From: Aquilaria yunnanensis
Lineage: Eukaryota > Streptophyta > Magnoliopsida > Malvales > Thymelaeaceae
Assembly: GCA_039654915.1 (NCBI GenBank)
Contig: CM077599.1
Location: 81,374,001-81,438,000 of the forward strand
Length of the DNA: 64,000 bases
Direction of reading: 5' to 3'
The stretch's first letter is position 1; each line of letters begins with the position of its first letter. Below, piece after piece: positions 21,707 to 33,079 of the stretch. The notes under the pieces were generated by a model that was not told the origin of the DNA, ran no database searches, and was given only the letters and a program-made list of their open reading frames with translations. Both the position numbers and the translations under genes were made by a program.

Positions 21707-23316
21707 CTCTGATCGAGGGTGGAGAAATTTGAAGGATTCGGGTGTGTGTGAGAGCGAGAGGGGAAAGTGAGTGGAGTTTTTATTCTGGTGTCTGTGGGCT
21801 TACGGTGTATTTTTCGTATCTTGAATTCGTTTGGCGGGTTAATATATGCATGCAGCTGGCATGTGGTGATAATTTATTCGGTTTAGTTTGATATCGTAAA
21901 TTCTCTTTCACAATTATAGCTGCTTCGGTAAAACAGTTTTTTTAAAAAAAAATTAAGGTGTTTCTTACTTTTGGTTGAAATTAAATTAATTATAAAAATA
22001 CTGTCAAAAGATTAATTATAAAAATCATATAATTTTTAAGGTAAATATTAGCACTAAAATATGCAAGGTTAATAGTGAATTTTCTATATTATGTTGATCG
22101 GAAGATAAATTATATTCTTTTAGTTTGTAAGTTGTAATTGTAAAAGAATTGACTACATTTATGGTTTTTAGTGCACTTTTTTGTTTTAAGAAATTAATAA
22201 CCGTTTTTGTAATTAAGGCATTCTTGAAAAGCGATTAATCAATCAATATATATATAAATATAAGATCATAAGAAAATCACTAACTATTTATTAATTCATA
22301 CAAAAATGATTTTAAAGTCTCCATCTTATTTTAAAAATGGCTCTTCTAATTTCTTCTGTTTTAATTTTAGGAAAATCCTAATAAGATGCATTATTATGAT
22401 AATTAACATAGCTTCCTCTATCAAGTTGAAGTTTTTGATATGTTAGTCACGTTGATCATACATTATTGTAGCATAGTCCTTAGCTTTAATAATTACCCTA
22501 ATAAAATTTGCAAAATGTGAAGAAAAGAAAAAGAAAAAGAATGGTCAATTTCTTCAATTATGCACATCCAACTGAAAAAACTTATCATAAGATCTATTAA
22601 AACCGAATTGGTTTGTTTTGATTTCCCAGTTTTAATATACTCATTAAATTTGAAATAAATGGGAGAAAAAATTGTAAATACATAAAAAAAAAATAACCAA
22701 TACAACTAAATTCAAGAGCATTTTCCTTTACCCTTCTTTAATAAAAAAATCAATCAATGATTATATTCGTAATATTTACTAATATTATAACCTTGATTTT
22801 TAGCCTCGTCATAGCCATATTACTGCGCTTCATATAACTAGTTTAAATGTCCGTAATTGTTACGGGAACAAAAAAGTTATTGCAACTTGGAGAGTGAAAA
22901 AGGCTCAAGTCAATCGTGTCATTGTTGCAATACTAGCAAAATGCACAACAGGCATTTAAGCAGTTTAACTTAAGTAATAAATGAACAATATAGTTAACTC
23001 TGTAACTGATAGATCTGGGCTTCTAGTATTGCCGATGACTAGGTGAAGAATATCTTATCCGCAAATCAATCAGAAAAAAAAAAAACAATATTGAACCAAA
23101 ACTTTCAAGATGTTTTGTTCCAATTTTTTGCAAGCCAGTTAATTTGTATTTTCAAGTGACAGTAGAGTAAGATGTAGGGTCCAGTTTTTTTTTTTTTAAC
23201 CTTATTTTCCCTTAAGTTTTTCATGATTTTAAGATAGGATTAGATGTAAATACCAAGTAACTCTGGTGCAAAAATCATGTAGAGCCATAATCGGTCCATC
23301 CAATTAGGCAAAAAAT
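21707..23316. other. Promoter side of the BAG-like gene and intergenic DNA
   Basis: AT-rich. The first ~150 bp are likely the leader and core promoter of the BAG-like gene. No further gene was recognised up to the retrotransposon insertion site. Confidence 0.5.
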
Positions 23317-23321
23317 GCATT
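23317..23321 (+). repeat. Target-site duplication GCATT (left) of the outer retrotransposon
   Basis: GCATT directly precedes the LTR start. The same five bases follow the other LTR at 46487-46491. Confidence 0.9.
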
Positions 23322-24180
23322 TGATGCCTGGTGGCATCTTCGTCGGAAGACATTGTGACTCCGAGAGGGACTTCCTGAGAGGGAGAACGTCTGGAGCTCA
23401 AGTTTCCCAGGGGAGTGTGCCTGAAAATACTCAGAAAAAAGGGTTAGGAGGTCCCCGGGGTGTTTTTCCGGGGAGGAGCCTCCGACGCTCTAGTCAATAT
23501 CCTGAGAGGTGAAAGAGGGGGAGCACTAGGAGGTTTAGTAGCCTTGCCTGTTTGTGTTTTCTCAAGGAGGAGGAGTCGAACCGTTTGCCAGGGTCTGTTC
23601 CCTGGTATTTATAGGAGTGCCCAGCCCGTTCAGATGACGACACGTGTTCGGTCGGATGTTTTCTGAGTTTCTGGGCGTAGGGGACAAGTAGCCGGTGGCA
23701 GGCTCTTTGAGCCTTGAACCGAGACAGGTCGTGACAAGACCTGGACGGCGTCGGCGTGTCAGACCGCCGTTTGGGGCGGCATGTAACATCTGTGGGCGAC
23801 ATATCAGAGGCTCCTTAAATGCTCATGTCGTACTCCCGAAGTCCTCTGGGCGAGGTCGTCCTTTGGTATGGATGCCCTTCTTCAGGAGTTATGCTCGTAG
23901 TTTGGGGAGTCCTTTAGTTCGGTGGTTTTGCCTTCGGAGGATTCTCTCCTGCTTGTAAGGGCTAGGCCTCTGTCCCGAAGACGATCCGTTTAGTCCTCCG
24001 AAGGAGCCGGCAATACCTTTGGATTTCCTTGCGTATTAGCCGAAGTCCTGACTTCGTAGTACTCGACTTCGCTACTGCCGAGGTCAATGACAGTGCTTCT
24101 TTTCGGGCTACGCCAGGCTTCCCGAACACAACTTCGGTGGGAAGTACGTATTGGGAGAGGCGAAAGCCCTTCGGCTATCA
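23322..24180 (-). repeat. 3' LTR of the outer element (859 bp)
   Basis: Aligned end to end with 45627-46486. Plus-strand ends are TGATGCC...GGCTATCA. It contains the same TATA box (plus TATTTATA at 23606-23613) and a dense set of CCGAAG/CTTCGG hexamers in the part that is U3 on the minus strand. Confidence 0.93.
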
Positions 24181-24200
24181 CAGGCCCCCCTCAAAAAAGC
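24181..24200 (-). other. Polypurine tract of the outer element
   Basis: On the minus strand, TTTTTTGAGGGGGGCCTG directly precedes the 3' LTR. The G-rich run is where plus-strand DNA synthesis would be primed. Confidence 0.7.
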
Positions 24201-24603
24201 CGAAGTGGAAACTTCGGTTTGTCAGCTTTCGGAGGGCACCTCTTTGGGCCTTGGGTGTAGTACCTGTGCTGAAGATGGACCTTTCGTCCGAAGACGTAGG
24301 CTGTTCGACCATAGCCTGTCCTTTGGTGTCTTCAAGGTAACCTACTTTTTTCCTTTTTGCAGATCTGTGTAACGTCCCATCTCGTAACCAGGCGTGTCAG
24401 TCTAGAGCGGTGCGCCCAGGATTTAGGGGTGTCAGAAAAATGTGTCCCTCTTTTGGCTCGATTGCTGACACGTGGCACGTTTGTCATTGGCGAGGGCTGC
24501 ATCGGATACAACAGGCGTGTCTTTTCACGCGCAGTAATCAGTTACGGCGACTGTTCGCCTTCGTGAGGTACTTATGACGCCGGTTCGCCTACCCCCCTCA
24601 GCC

Positions 24604-24611
24604 TATATATA
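24604..24611 (+). promoter_or_regulatory. TATA box for the antisense gene inside the outer element
   Basis: TATATATA at 24604-24611 lies in the plus orientation, outside the LTR, followed by a pyrimidine-rich stretch (CCCCCTTTTGCTTCTGC) typical of plant initiators. It sits about 125 bp upstream of the ATG at 24738 and is correctly placed to drive the antisense spliced gene. Confidence 0.5.
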
Positions 24612-24737
24612 CTCTTGTTCCTTCATAACCCCCTTTTGCTTCTGCTTTTGCTCTCTTCTGCCTTTCAACTGTTTTTGCGTTTTCTCCTGCTTTTCGCGGC
24701 GGTGCTGTTGACAGAGTTGTTTCCGGCCACCTTTCAT

Positions 24738-27284
24738 GATGGCGTCTTCAAACCCAGATTTTGGCAAAGCATTTGGTGGGTTTTAACCTCCCGAGTCTTC
24801 TGTTTTTCAAGCTTTTTTCCCGAAGTCATTTTTGCCTTTTTCCGAACTCGTTTTTCAGCCGACATGCCTATTCCCGAGAGCTGGCAATCTCTTCTGTCTC
24901 ACCCTTGCTGCACCACTCCTTAAAAACTAAAAAAATGGAAGAAAAAATTCTTCCTTCCCTCGTATGCCATTACAAGGTTGCCACGTTCTGACCAATTTAT
25001 ATTTTTGAACCGTAGTAACGAGGTTACCGTTTTCCGAGCCCAACTGAAGGCCGGACTTCGGTACCCTCCTCCGAAGATGATTTGCGACTTTTGCCAATTC
25101 CATGGCATTACCGTAAATCAACTTCCGCCGAACTCGTACTGCTATTTTAACACCTTCCTCTGTATGTGTGGTGTCTTCAAAATAGAACCCCACTTCATTA
25201 TCTTTATGCAGTACTATAAGCTCTTTGTGGTCCTGAAGGGTGGCTTTTACTTTATGCTACCTCGGGGATCAGGGAGCAAAAAGTATATGTTCACTTTTGC
25301 CACTAAGGACAGCTGGCGAGGGTGGCAACAAAAGTTTTTCTTTCTGAAGATGGAGGAGGCCTGGTCGCATGTTCCGACCAAGTGGGCTCGAAGAAGGCTG
25401 GAGATGGACGTCGTAGATCCGAGGATAATGCTGACTCCCGAGTTGGCTCCCGTATTCGCGAACTTCGACAAACGTATCCGAGCCGTCTCCGACTGGGATT
25501 CCGAGGTCTTTTCGCGCTCTCTCTACCCCTTCCCCATCAATTGGAAGCTGATGACCAAGGAGGTTCTTCGGGAGTTAGGGGTAGTGAAGGAGCACAAGAC
25601 GGACCTTGGGATGCCGGCTCCTGCCATCGCTGGGAAAGACTCCTGGCTGGTGCAACTCATTCGGGAGGAAGTTACTTACGAAACTTTTTATGAGCGTAAG
25701 TTATCTTCGAGTCCCTTTGTTATAATTTCATCTTGGACTCACACTGATGTCTTCTTTCTTTTCCAGAGATGGGCGACGACACTGCTGCCTTCTACAAATC
25801 CCTTTTCCTCAATCAATCCGAGAAAGGTAAGCAGACGAAGAAGGCCGTCTCCCGAAGGCTGAAAACGACTGGGGCTGGGCCTTCTTCTAAACGGGCGAAG
25901 AAGACTGTTCCACCTCCTCAGCCGGAAGTTCTTGAGGAGGTAAGTGGAGAGCCTGAAGCTGCCGCCGCTCCGCTGCCTGAGGTTGCTGCCGACGTCCCTC
26001 CGACCGACGTCCCTCCGGGAGTCCTACCTCATCGCAGGCTCTTCTTGATGCCTTGGTAGAGGCCCCTTCTGACGAAGAGCGGCGCAAAGCAAAGGCAAGA
26101 GGATTTCTACCGATGAGGTTTTGGATTCTGACGACGACGTGTCCGAAGTGCCACCAGGTTCATTTTCTAGCGAACTGTGATGCTTTCATTTTTTTTGAAT
26201 TTTGAGATTTACTTGCCTTGACCAGCTTTTTGTTTTTCCGTGTAGAGGACTTACTTACTCCGGGTTGGGCAGCCGAGCATGCCCGGAAGTGAGCCATTCG
26301 GGATGCCCGTATCCCGAAGGGGAAGATCCCGAATGAGCCTTTCTGGTCGTTTACGGAGGACATGAATTTGTACTCTGGAGACTGCCAGCAAATGGCCAAA
26401 GAGATCTCGAAAGGGATCCTTACCGAGGCCTCCTTCAGGGCCATTACGGAGGCTCACCCGGGAGACGATTCCCTCGCCGTGAAAGTTTCCGAGCATGCTG
26501 CCCAGGTATGCTTCGCTCCTTTCTTTTTCCTTTTGATTTCTTCTAAGTATTTGGCTCTTTTTTTTGCCTTACTGACTTTGCCTTTATTTCTTTGCAGCTG
26601 CTGGGGTACGCTGGTTTCCTCAAAGTTCGGGTGGCGAGGCAGATGGCGTTCCGAGTCTCGGCCTTAGCAGTCATAGAAAAAACTAAGGCCACGTGCTCGG
26701 AATTGGCTGCCAAGAACACGCAGCTGGCTCAAGCTGCATAGAAGGAAGTTGCTGCCGTTCGGGAGGAGTTCCTAAAAGAAAAAGAGGAACTTTTAAAGGA
26801 CTCCTCCCAGAAAATTTCTGACCTCGGCTCCCAGGTGGCGGAGCTGATCTCGGCGAATGAGGCGCATCAAAAGGAGAAGTCAGAGGCTGAGGTTCTCCTA
26901 GCGAAGGCGCTTGCTGAGAAGGCTGCGCTCCAAGCCGAGGTTGATTCTTTGAAGAAGGAGCCGAAGAAGAAGAAGATAAAGGCACTGAAGAAGGAGGTCA
27001 TAGATCTGAAGAAGGACCTTGAGGACCTTGTGGTCGAGAAGGATAAATCCGACCAGATGACCAAGGTTGGTTTCCAGGACAGGTTTTGCCTCGCTCGGCA
27101 CCAAGTTGTTCAGAGGTTCCCAGATCTATACCTCTCTTTCTTGGAGGCCCTAAACATTCCCGAAGGGCCTCGGTGGTCTTGGTCCAAGATTGAGCACTTG
27201 AACTTGCCTTCTTCTTTCCCGACGCCAAAGGTGGTGGAAAAGGACGCAGGAGCTGGTGGCTCCCGGGACGCCGAGATTCCTTAG
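24738..27284 (+). pseudogene. Antisense intron-containing gene carried by the outer retrotransposon (putative gypsy-type transposon protein, Transposase_28-like)
   Basis: It runs opposite to gag-pol, tail to tail with pol. Likely exons are about 24978-25695, 25767-26157, 26246-26505 and 26598-27284, possibly preceded by short exons from the ATG at 24738. The GT-AG junctions at 25695/25767 and 26505/26598 keep the reading frame exactly. The first large exon matches the plant family annotated as putative gypsy-type transposon protein (PF04195): LKAGLRYPPP, then PPNSYCYFNTFLCMCGVF, then WRGWQQKFFFLK. The middle is Pro/Ala/Glu-rich. The last exon encodes a Lys/Glu/Leu coiled coil (AEKAALQAEVDSLKKE) and ends at 27284. 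Damage: a frame break near 26020-26100, TGA at 26290-26292 and TAG at 26739-26741. Extra antisense ORFs are known in Tat-lineage elements; their function is unknown. Confidence 0.7.
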
Positions 27285-27607
27285 TTTGTTCTAGGGTCCT
27301 TTGCCTTCTTTTCCATCTTTTTTGTACTTTTTCCTTTGGCACTCCTTCTTCTCTGTAAGCAAATTCATTTCAAGAAAGACTTTTATTTTTAGAAAATTTG
27401 GCTAAGTCTTTTTGCGAGATTTTTTATTTCCCAATGTCCCGAACACATTCGCTCAAGAGACTTCGGAAAATCATATCTGCGCTCGTTTCGGCGATCACCT
27501 TCGCGGAATTCTGACTTGTACAATTTATGCTTAGGAACTTTTCTGAGAAACTTTTGTACTTAGAATATTTTTTCTAATTTGTACAATACCATTCTCCCAT
27601 CGAAATC
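27285..27607. other. Gap between antisense gene and pol
   Basis: About 320 bp separating two convergent stop codons (27284 on plus, 27608 on minus). No gene. Presumably 3' ends of both transcripts. Confidence 0.5.
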
Positions 27608-30600
27608 CTAAGCACAGAACTTTTTCAAGGCGTCTGAATGCCAAGTATTTTTCAATTCTATGCCTTCGGGATCGCCGAGCTTGTACACCCATTTTCGCAC
27701 TTCGGCAAGTACCAAGTAAGGTCTTTCCCAATTTGTGCGAAGAACCCCGTGGGATGGCCTTCAGGGTGCAAATTCAGCCTTTCGAAGAACGAGGTCTCCT
27801 TTCTTGATTCCCTTTGGCCTGTTTATGGCCGCGGCCACTCTTTGCTGAAAAGCTTTTCTTCTCAGCTCAGCTATTTCTCTGTGTTCGCCGACAAGGTCGA
27901 GCTTGGTCCTCATGCCGAGGTCATTTCCCCTTTCATCAAACACTTGCACTCATACTGATGGTCGTACTACCTCGATTGGGATGATAGCCTCTATACCGAA
28001 AACAAGTGAAAAAGGTGTCTTCCCTGTGGCTTTTCGGGGTGTTGTTCGGTAACCCCATAACACGCTTTGGAGCTCTCCTGGCCATTTCCCTTTTGCTTCC
28101 ACCAGTCTCTTTTTCAGACCATCTTTTATGGTCCTATTAGATACTTCTACCTGCCCATTGCTTTGGGGGTGAGCTATTGGGGCGAAGTGCATTTTTGTTC
28201 CGAGGTCACTGATAAATTCCTGGAATCACTTGTCTATAAATTGGGACCCATTATCAGCTACTAGTACCCTTGGTATGCCGAACCTGCATACAATGTTCTT
28301 CCATATGAACTTCTGCACCTTTTTTGCCGAGATAGTCGTCAGGGGTTCTGCCTCGACCCATTTGGAGAAATAGTCTACTGCTACCACGCAGAACTTTACG
28401 CCTCCAGGCGCTGTTGGGAGCGGCCTAATGAGGTCTATGCCCTAGACTGTGAAGGGCCAGGGATAGTCAGCCGAAGTTACCAGTTCCAAGGGTGTCCTCT
28501 GGATATTCGCGTGCCTTTGGCAATTACCGCATTTCTGGACGAACTGCTTAGCATCCTTTCTTAGGGTAGGCCAAAAGTATCCTTGGCGAAGTATTACTGT
28601 TGCCAGGGCATCGGTTCCGATGTGCGAACCACAAGCGCCTTCGTGTACTTCTTCGAGGATCATTTCAGTATCCCTTTCGCCAACACACCTCTGTAGTGGA
28701 TTTGCATATCCTTACCGATATAATTCTTCGCCAATTAGGAAGAATCAACAGGAGCATCTTCGTACTTTTGCAGCTTCGCTGGGGTCTTCGGGGAGCGTAT
28801 TGTCTGCGAGATATCTTTTTATTGGGTCTTTCCAGCCTTTTCCCGAAGTTGCTATGCTCAGCACTGTGATGCTCGGGTGGTTTAGCACCTCGGTGCATGT
28901 TTTTGATTTTGCCAAGCAATCTGCCTCGTTATTATCTCATCGAGGTACGTTTTCGATTCGTACGGTGTCGAACTCCCGGATGAGTTTTGCTACCAATTCA
29001 TGGTATTTTGCCAAGGTTGAGTCCTTTGCCCCGTAGTCTCCTGCCGTTTGCCGAACTACCAGCTGGGAATCGTTGTGGGCTTTCAAGTTTCTTATGCCAA
29101 TTTTTCTGGCTAGGCGCAATCTTGCTATGAGGGCTTCATACTCAGCCATATTATTGGTGACGTTAAAGCCGAACTTGATAGCCTTCATTACTTCTAGGCC
29201 TTCGGGACCTCTAATAATTACCCCAGCTCCCTGGTGTTCGGACCCTGAGGCTCCGTCAACATACAAAGTCCATTCGGGCTCACATTCGCCAGGATCCGGA
29301 TGGCTATACTCGGTGGTGGGTACTTCGGCGATGAAGTCTGTCAGTGCTTGAGCTTTTATGGCTTTTCGAGGTTCATAAGTGATGTCATGTTCGCCAAGCT
29401 CTATACACCACTTGGAAAGCCTTCCCGAATGATCAACTTTCCTCATGACATCCCGTAGTGGTAGACTACTTCGGACGATGATAGAGTGAGCCTAAAAGTA
29501 TGGTCGTAGCCTTCTTCCTGCTAGTACCAGAGCAAATATAGCTTTCTGCAGCAAGGGATACCTGACTTCGGCACCGTGTAGGGACTTGCTTACATAATAA
29601 ACCGGTCATTGCTTCGGCCCCTCTTCTTTCACAAGTACCTTGCTCACAGCTTTTTCTGTGACGGCGAGGTATAACACGAGGGGCTCTCCCTCGCGAGGTT
29701 GTCGCAGAGTGGGCAGACTGGCTAAGTAGATTTTGAGTTCTTCCCAGGCCTTTTGGCAGTCTTCATTCCAAGGATGATCATCATTTCCAAGGTTGTTCTC
29801 CTTTTTTGTTGCCTTAGTGAGGACTTTGAAGAACGCTCGACACCGGTCTCCATATCTGGAAATAAACCTACTAAGAGAGATTATCCTTCCAGTGAGCCTC
29901 TGCACATCTTTTATTGTGGCGGGAGTTCGGAATTCGAGCAGAGCCTTAATTTTTTCTGGGTTAGTATCAATGCCTCTTTCTGATACCATGTACCCAAGAA
30001 ACTTTCCCGAGATCACTCCGAAGATACACTTTTCGGGATTAAGGCGGATCCCGAAGGTTCTGAGCTGGTGGAAAGTTTCCTTTAGATCCGCGATGTGGTC
30101 ACTAGGCAACTTGCTCTTAACTATCATGTTGTCGACATAGACTTCCATATTTCTCCCTATTTGATCACTAAAGACCTTGCTCATCAACCTCTGGCAGGTG
30201 GCTCCTGCATTTTTTAGGCCAAAGGGCATCCTGATGTAACAGTACGTTCCCCCCTCGGTGATGAAGGAGGTTTTCTCCTCATCTTCGGGATCCATCCTTA
30301 TTTGATGATACCCACTGAAGGCGTCTAGGAAACTTAGGAGCCCGTATTCGGCAGTTGAGTCTACCAATTGGTCTATCGTTAGGAGAGGATATGAGTCTTT
30401 AGGGCAAGCATCGTTCAAGTTCCTGAAGTCGATGCACATTCGGAGCTTACTGCTTCCTTTTTTTGCGGCAATTACCACGTTGCTTAACCATTCGGGGTAT
30501 TTGACCTCCCTGACGACACCAGCGTCTAACAACCGCTGGACTTTGGTTTTGACAAAGTTACTTTTATGGGCCGAGGTGCTCCGTTTCTTTTGCCAGACAG

Positions 30601-31705
30601 GTTTTGCCTCCGGACTTTCTTTAAGGCTATGCTGTATTATGCCAGGGTTTACCCCTGGCATATCTTTCGGCGAGTAGGCAAATAGATCTTTATTTGTCAG
30701 CAGAAAAGATACAAGTTTTTTCTTGTCACCTTCGGACAAGTTTTTCCCTGTTCGCGTATTTTGGCCTGGGACAAGTTCCACTTCTTCTATTTCCGCCTTC
30801 ACAGGATCTTCTGCTTCACCCTTCTTTGGTGTCTTTGCCTCCATTGTTTGTGCGAAGTTGTTTGCTGGAGCTTTTCGTGCCTTGACGAACACCTTCCTTA
30901 CTTCGCTCTGATCGATGAAGATTTCCGCGTCTCCATCCTTGGTGGCGAAAGTGGCAGTTAAGTATTTCACATCAGGGCGAATGTGCAGGTTTCCCTGTGT
31001 CTGTCTTCCAAGGATGGCATTGTATGACGAAGGGACATCCATGACGATGAACCTTGTCATTGTGGAGGCAAATAACTCAACAATCCCGTCTACCGAAGTC
31101 CCTTTCATCATTAGGGGAAGATCGATCCATCCGAGGACGGGTAGCTCGGATGGTCCTACCCCGAAGGTAGGCGAGGTGACAAGCTTGAGGTCACTGCTGG
31201 ATATGCCCAAGCTCGGCAGCAAATGCGAAAACAGGACGTCGGCATTTGATCCATCGTCAATTAACACTCTCTTTACGTCCCAGTTTCCTATCCTCGCCAT
31301 GACCAACAGTGGGTCGTCATGGGGAAATATGACGGCGGAACCATCCTTTCGGGCCAGCTTCTTCGTTGGACTCTGATATTCCATGACTGCTATTTCTCTG
31401 GCCTTCCTCTTTCTTTCCAAGGATGGAAGTCCCGTTGTGATTGTTTGTATTATCCCTGCCGGAGGTGGAGGACGCCTCTTTGGACTTCGGTTCCTCCTTC
31501 TGTTGGAGTCGTAATCCTCGTCATCTGCCTTTCCTTCCTCCTCTTTTTTCCCTTTCGGGGAAGGCATTCGCAGATAACGCCGAAGTTGACCCAGTTTGAT
31601 CAGTGACTCTATGTACTTCTTCAGTTGGAAGCAGTCTTCGGTGTCGTGGCCGTGGTCGTGGTGGAACTGGCAGAACTTCTTTATGTTCTTTTTGTTATCA
31701 GCGGT
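27608..31705 (-). pseudogene. gag 3' end and pol of the outer Tat-like element (protease, RT, RNase H, integrase), nonsense-riddled
   Basis: The frame enters from the nested element at 31705 and is open to 29609. It begins with the tail of gag (CQFHHDHGHDTEDCF), then a protease motif LIDDGS at about 31250. The reverse transcriptase follows (FRNLNDACPKDSYPL, MPFGLKNAGATCQ), where the catalytic box reads YVDN instead of YVDD (codon AAC at 30128-30130). Downstream, the same frame continues through RNase H (LYVDGASGSEHQGAGV, about 29290), integrase zinc-binding region (about 28640-28520), core (HPQSNGQVE, about 28170) and C-terminus to a TAG at 27608-27610. It is cut by nine stops: 29606, 29492, 28937, 28745, 28712, 28442, 28226, 27950 and 27761. 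No frameshift was seen between 31705 and 27608. It cannot make a full polyprotein. Confidence 0.88.
31701..31705 (+). repeat. Target-site duplication GCGGT (left) of the nested element
   Basis: GCGGT precedes the inner LTR here and follows the other LTR at 44245-44249. Confidence 0.9.
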
Positions 31706-32619
31706 TGTTGTGAAAATCAAGAGTTTATCAATTTTACCCTCAAAAACCCGCAAGCGAACGGAATCGTTGTATACTTAGGAGTAATTAAAGGTGTCGTCCC
31801 AAGAGAGTTAGTGATTTTATCTAGATTTAAAGATCAAAGTTGCTCAAGCTACCTAACTTAATCAACACAAGAAAAATGACTCTAAAGAAGATGAAAAGTA
31901 CTAAAGATAGAACTTAGAATAAATGTGACTACCCCTCTAGGATTCATTTCCTACCCAATGCTAGTCAATAAAGTTGGTCCCCAAATGTGAAGCTCCATGT
32001 GTGGTCAAAAAGATTTCATATCAAAAACCCCTTTCTCAAAATAGGTTTTTGCGCACCCTCCACTAACTTGGGCTTTACTCAAGCTCCAACTTAACTTAAG
32101 GTGGTTGAAGAGCTAAACCATCTTTTAATGCCTAATGTTCACTTATATTATCTCTAATCTAAGTTAACATTATGCCCCTTCCATTCCTCTTTGTCACCCT
32201 TAAAACCTTTCTCAAGGATTTAATGGACTAGTGCATTAGACATGGTGGCCAACCATTCATCAAACAAGAAGCTCAATGTAAGGAACAACACAATAGAACT
32301 CATCCATAAACACACAAAACAACTTCATTGAGTAACAAAGGGAGGAAAGTCACCCTAGAAAGGTAAAGAGATCTACTCACAATCCATAGCTAATGTCATC
32401 AACAAATCCATAATAACAATGACCACGAAAATCATACAACTCAAAATAGAGAAGAGAAGAAACCCAGAAAACCCCCTCGACGTTTGTACGCTCAAAATGA
32501 ACAATCCTCTGGTTCCAGTTTCCCAAGAACGCCTCAAGAAGCTCAATACGCCTCCAGTCAGGTCTAGATCAAAATCAGCCAAGAAGCCCCATTTTCTCTT
32601 TGGACTCTTTCTTTTCTTC

Positions 32620-32627
32620 TATTTATA
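32620..32627 (-). promoter_or_regulatory. LTR TATA box (nested element, 3' LTR copy)
   Basis: The minus strand reads TATAAATA, about 455 nt into the LTR. The same box is at 43785-43792 in the other LTR. Confidence 0.65.
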
Positions 32628-32741
32628 CCCCCTCTTCATTCCAGCCCTAAAAGGATAAGTATCACCGATCTAAGCCAGCTCATCAGGTGGAAAAATAGTG
32701 GGGGACCATCAAAACGCGAGTTTTCGGAAAAACAGAGCATC

Positions 32742-32872
32742 GCTGGCGACGCGTCGCCAGCATGGGTCGAGTTCTGGCGACGCGTCGCCAAATGACCATC
32801 AGGAACTCAGAACACTGCTAACGTGGGCGACGCGTCACCAATTCTGGGCGAATTCTGGCGACGCGGCGCCCA
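32742..32872 (-). promoter_or_regulatory. Palindromic GC element array in U3 (3' LTR copy)
   Basis: Perfect copies of TGGCGACGCGTCGCCA are at 32744-32759 (extended to a 20-bp palindrome, 32742-32761) and 32775-32790. Diverged copies are centred at 32832.5 and 32863.5. Centre-to-centre spacing is 31, 50 and 31 bp. The core ACGCGT is flanked by inverted GGCG/CGCC. The array lies between the W boxes and the TATA box, where an enhancer would sit. Confidence 0.7.
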
Positions 32873-33021
32873 CCTTCGTTTTTGCACTTCTTCCACGTCC
32901 CTCGTCCAAATGCCATCCCACTCAAGCTTGCTTCTAATGCCCTGTCCGTAACACTTGATCAAACCTGTAATGAGCAAAAATACCAAGAAAAAGTTAAGAC
33001 AATGAGGAAAAATCACAGACT

Positions 33022-33058
33022 TTGACGGTCAAAGTTGACAAAAGGTCAACACTTTGAC
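33022..33058 (-). promoter_or_regulatory. Cluster of five W-box cores at the U3 start (3' LTR copy)
   Basis: TTGAC or its complement GTCAA occurs at 33022-33026, 33029-33033, 33035-33039, 33045-33049 and 33054-33058, as alternating inverted pairs. TTGAC is the core of the W box bound by WRKY factors. All five are kept in the other LTR (44187-44223). Confidence 0.6.
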
Positions 33059-33079
33059 CGTGGAATGATGCACTTAACA

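Larger units (their letters stand above)
31706..33079 (-). repeat. 3' LTR of the nested Athila-like element (1374 bp)
   Basis: Pairs with 42871-44244 without gaps. On the minus strand it starts TGTTAAGTGC and ends TTTTCACAACA. U3 landmarks in order are the W-box cluster (33058-33022), four palindromic elements (32863-32744) and a TATA box (32627-32620). Confidence 0.95.

Noticed and set aside
32698..32937. Plus-strand frame across the LTR palindromes
   Set aside because: Located in U3, antisense to the element, different in the sister LTR, and codes mainly for the palindromic repeats.
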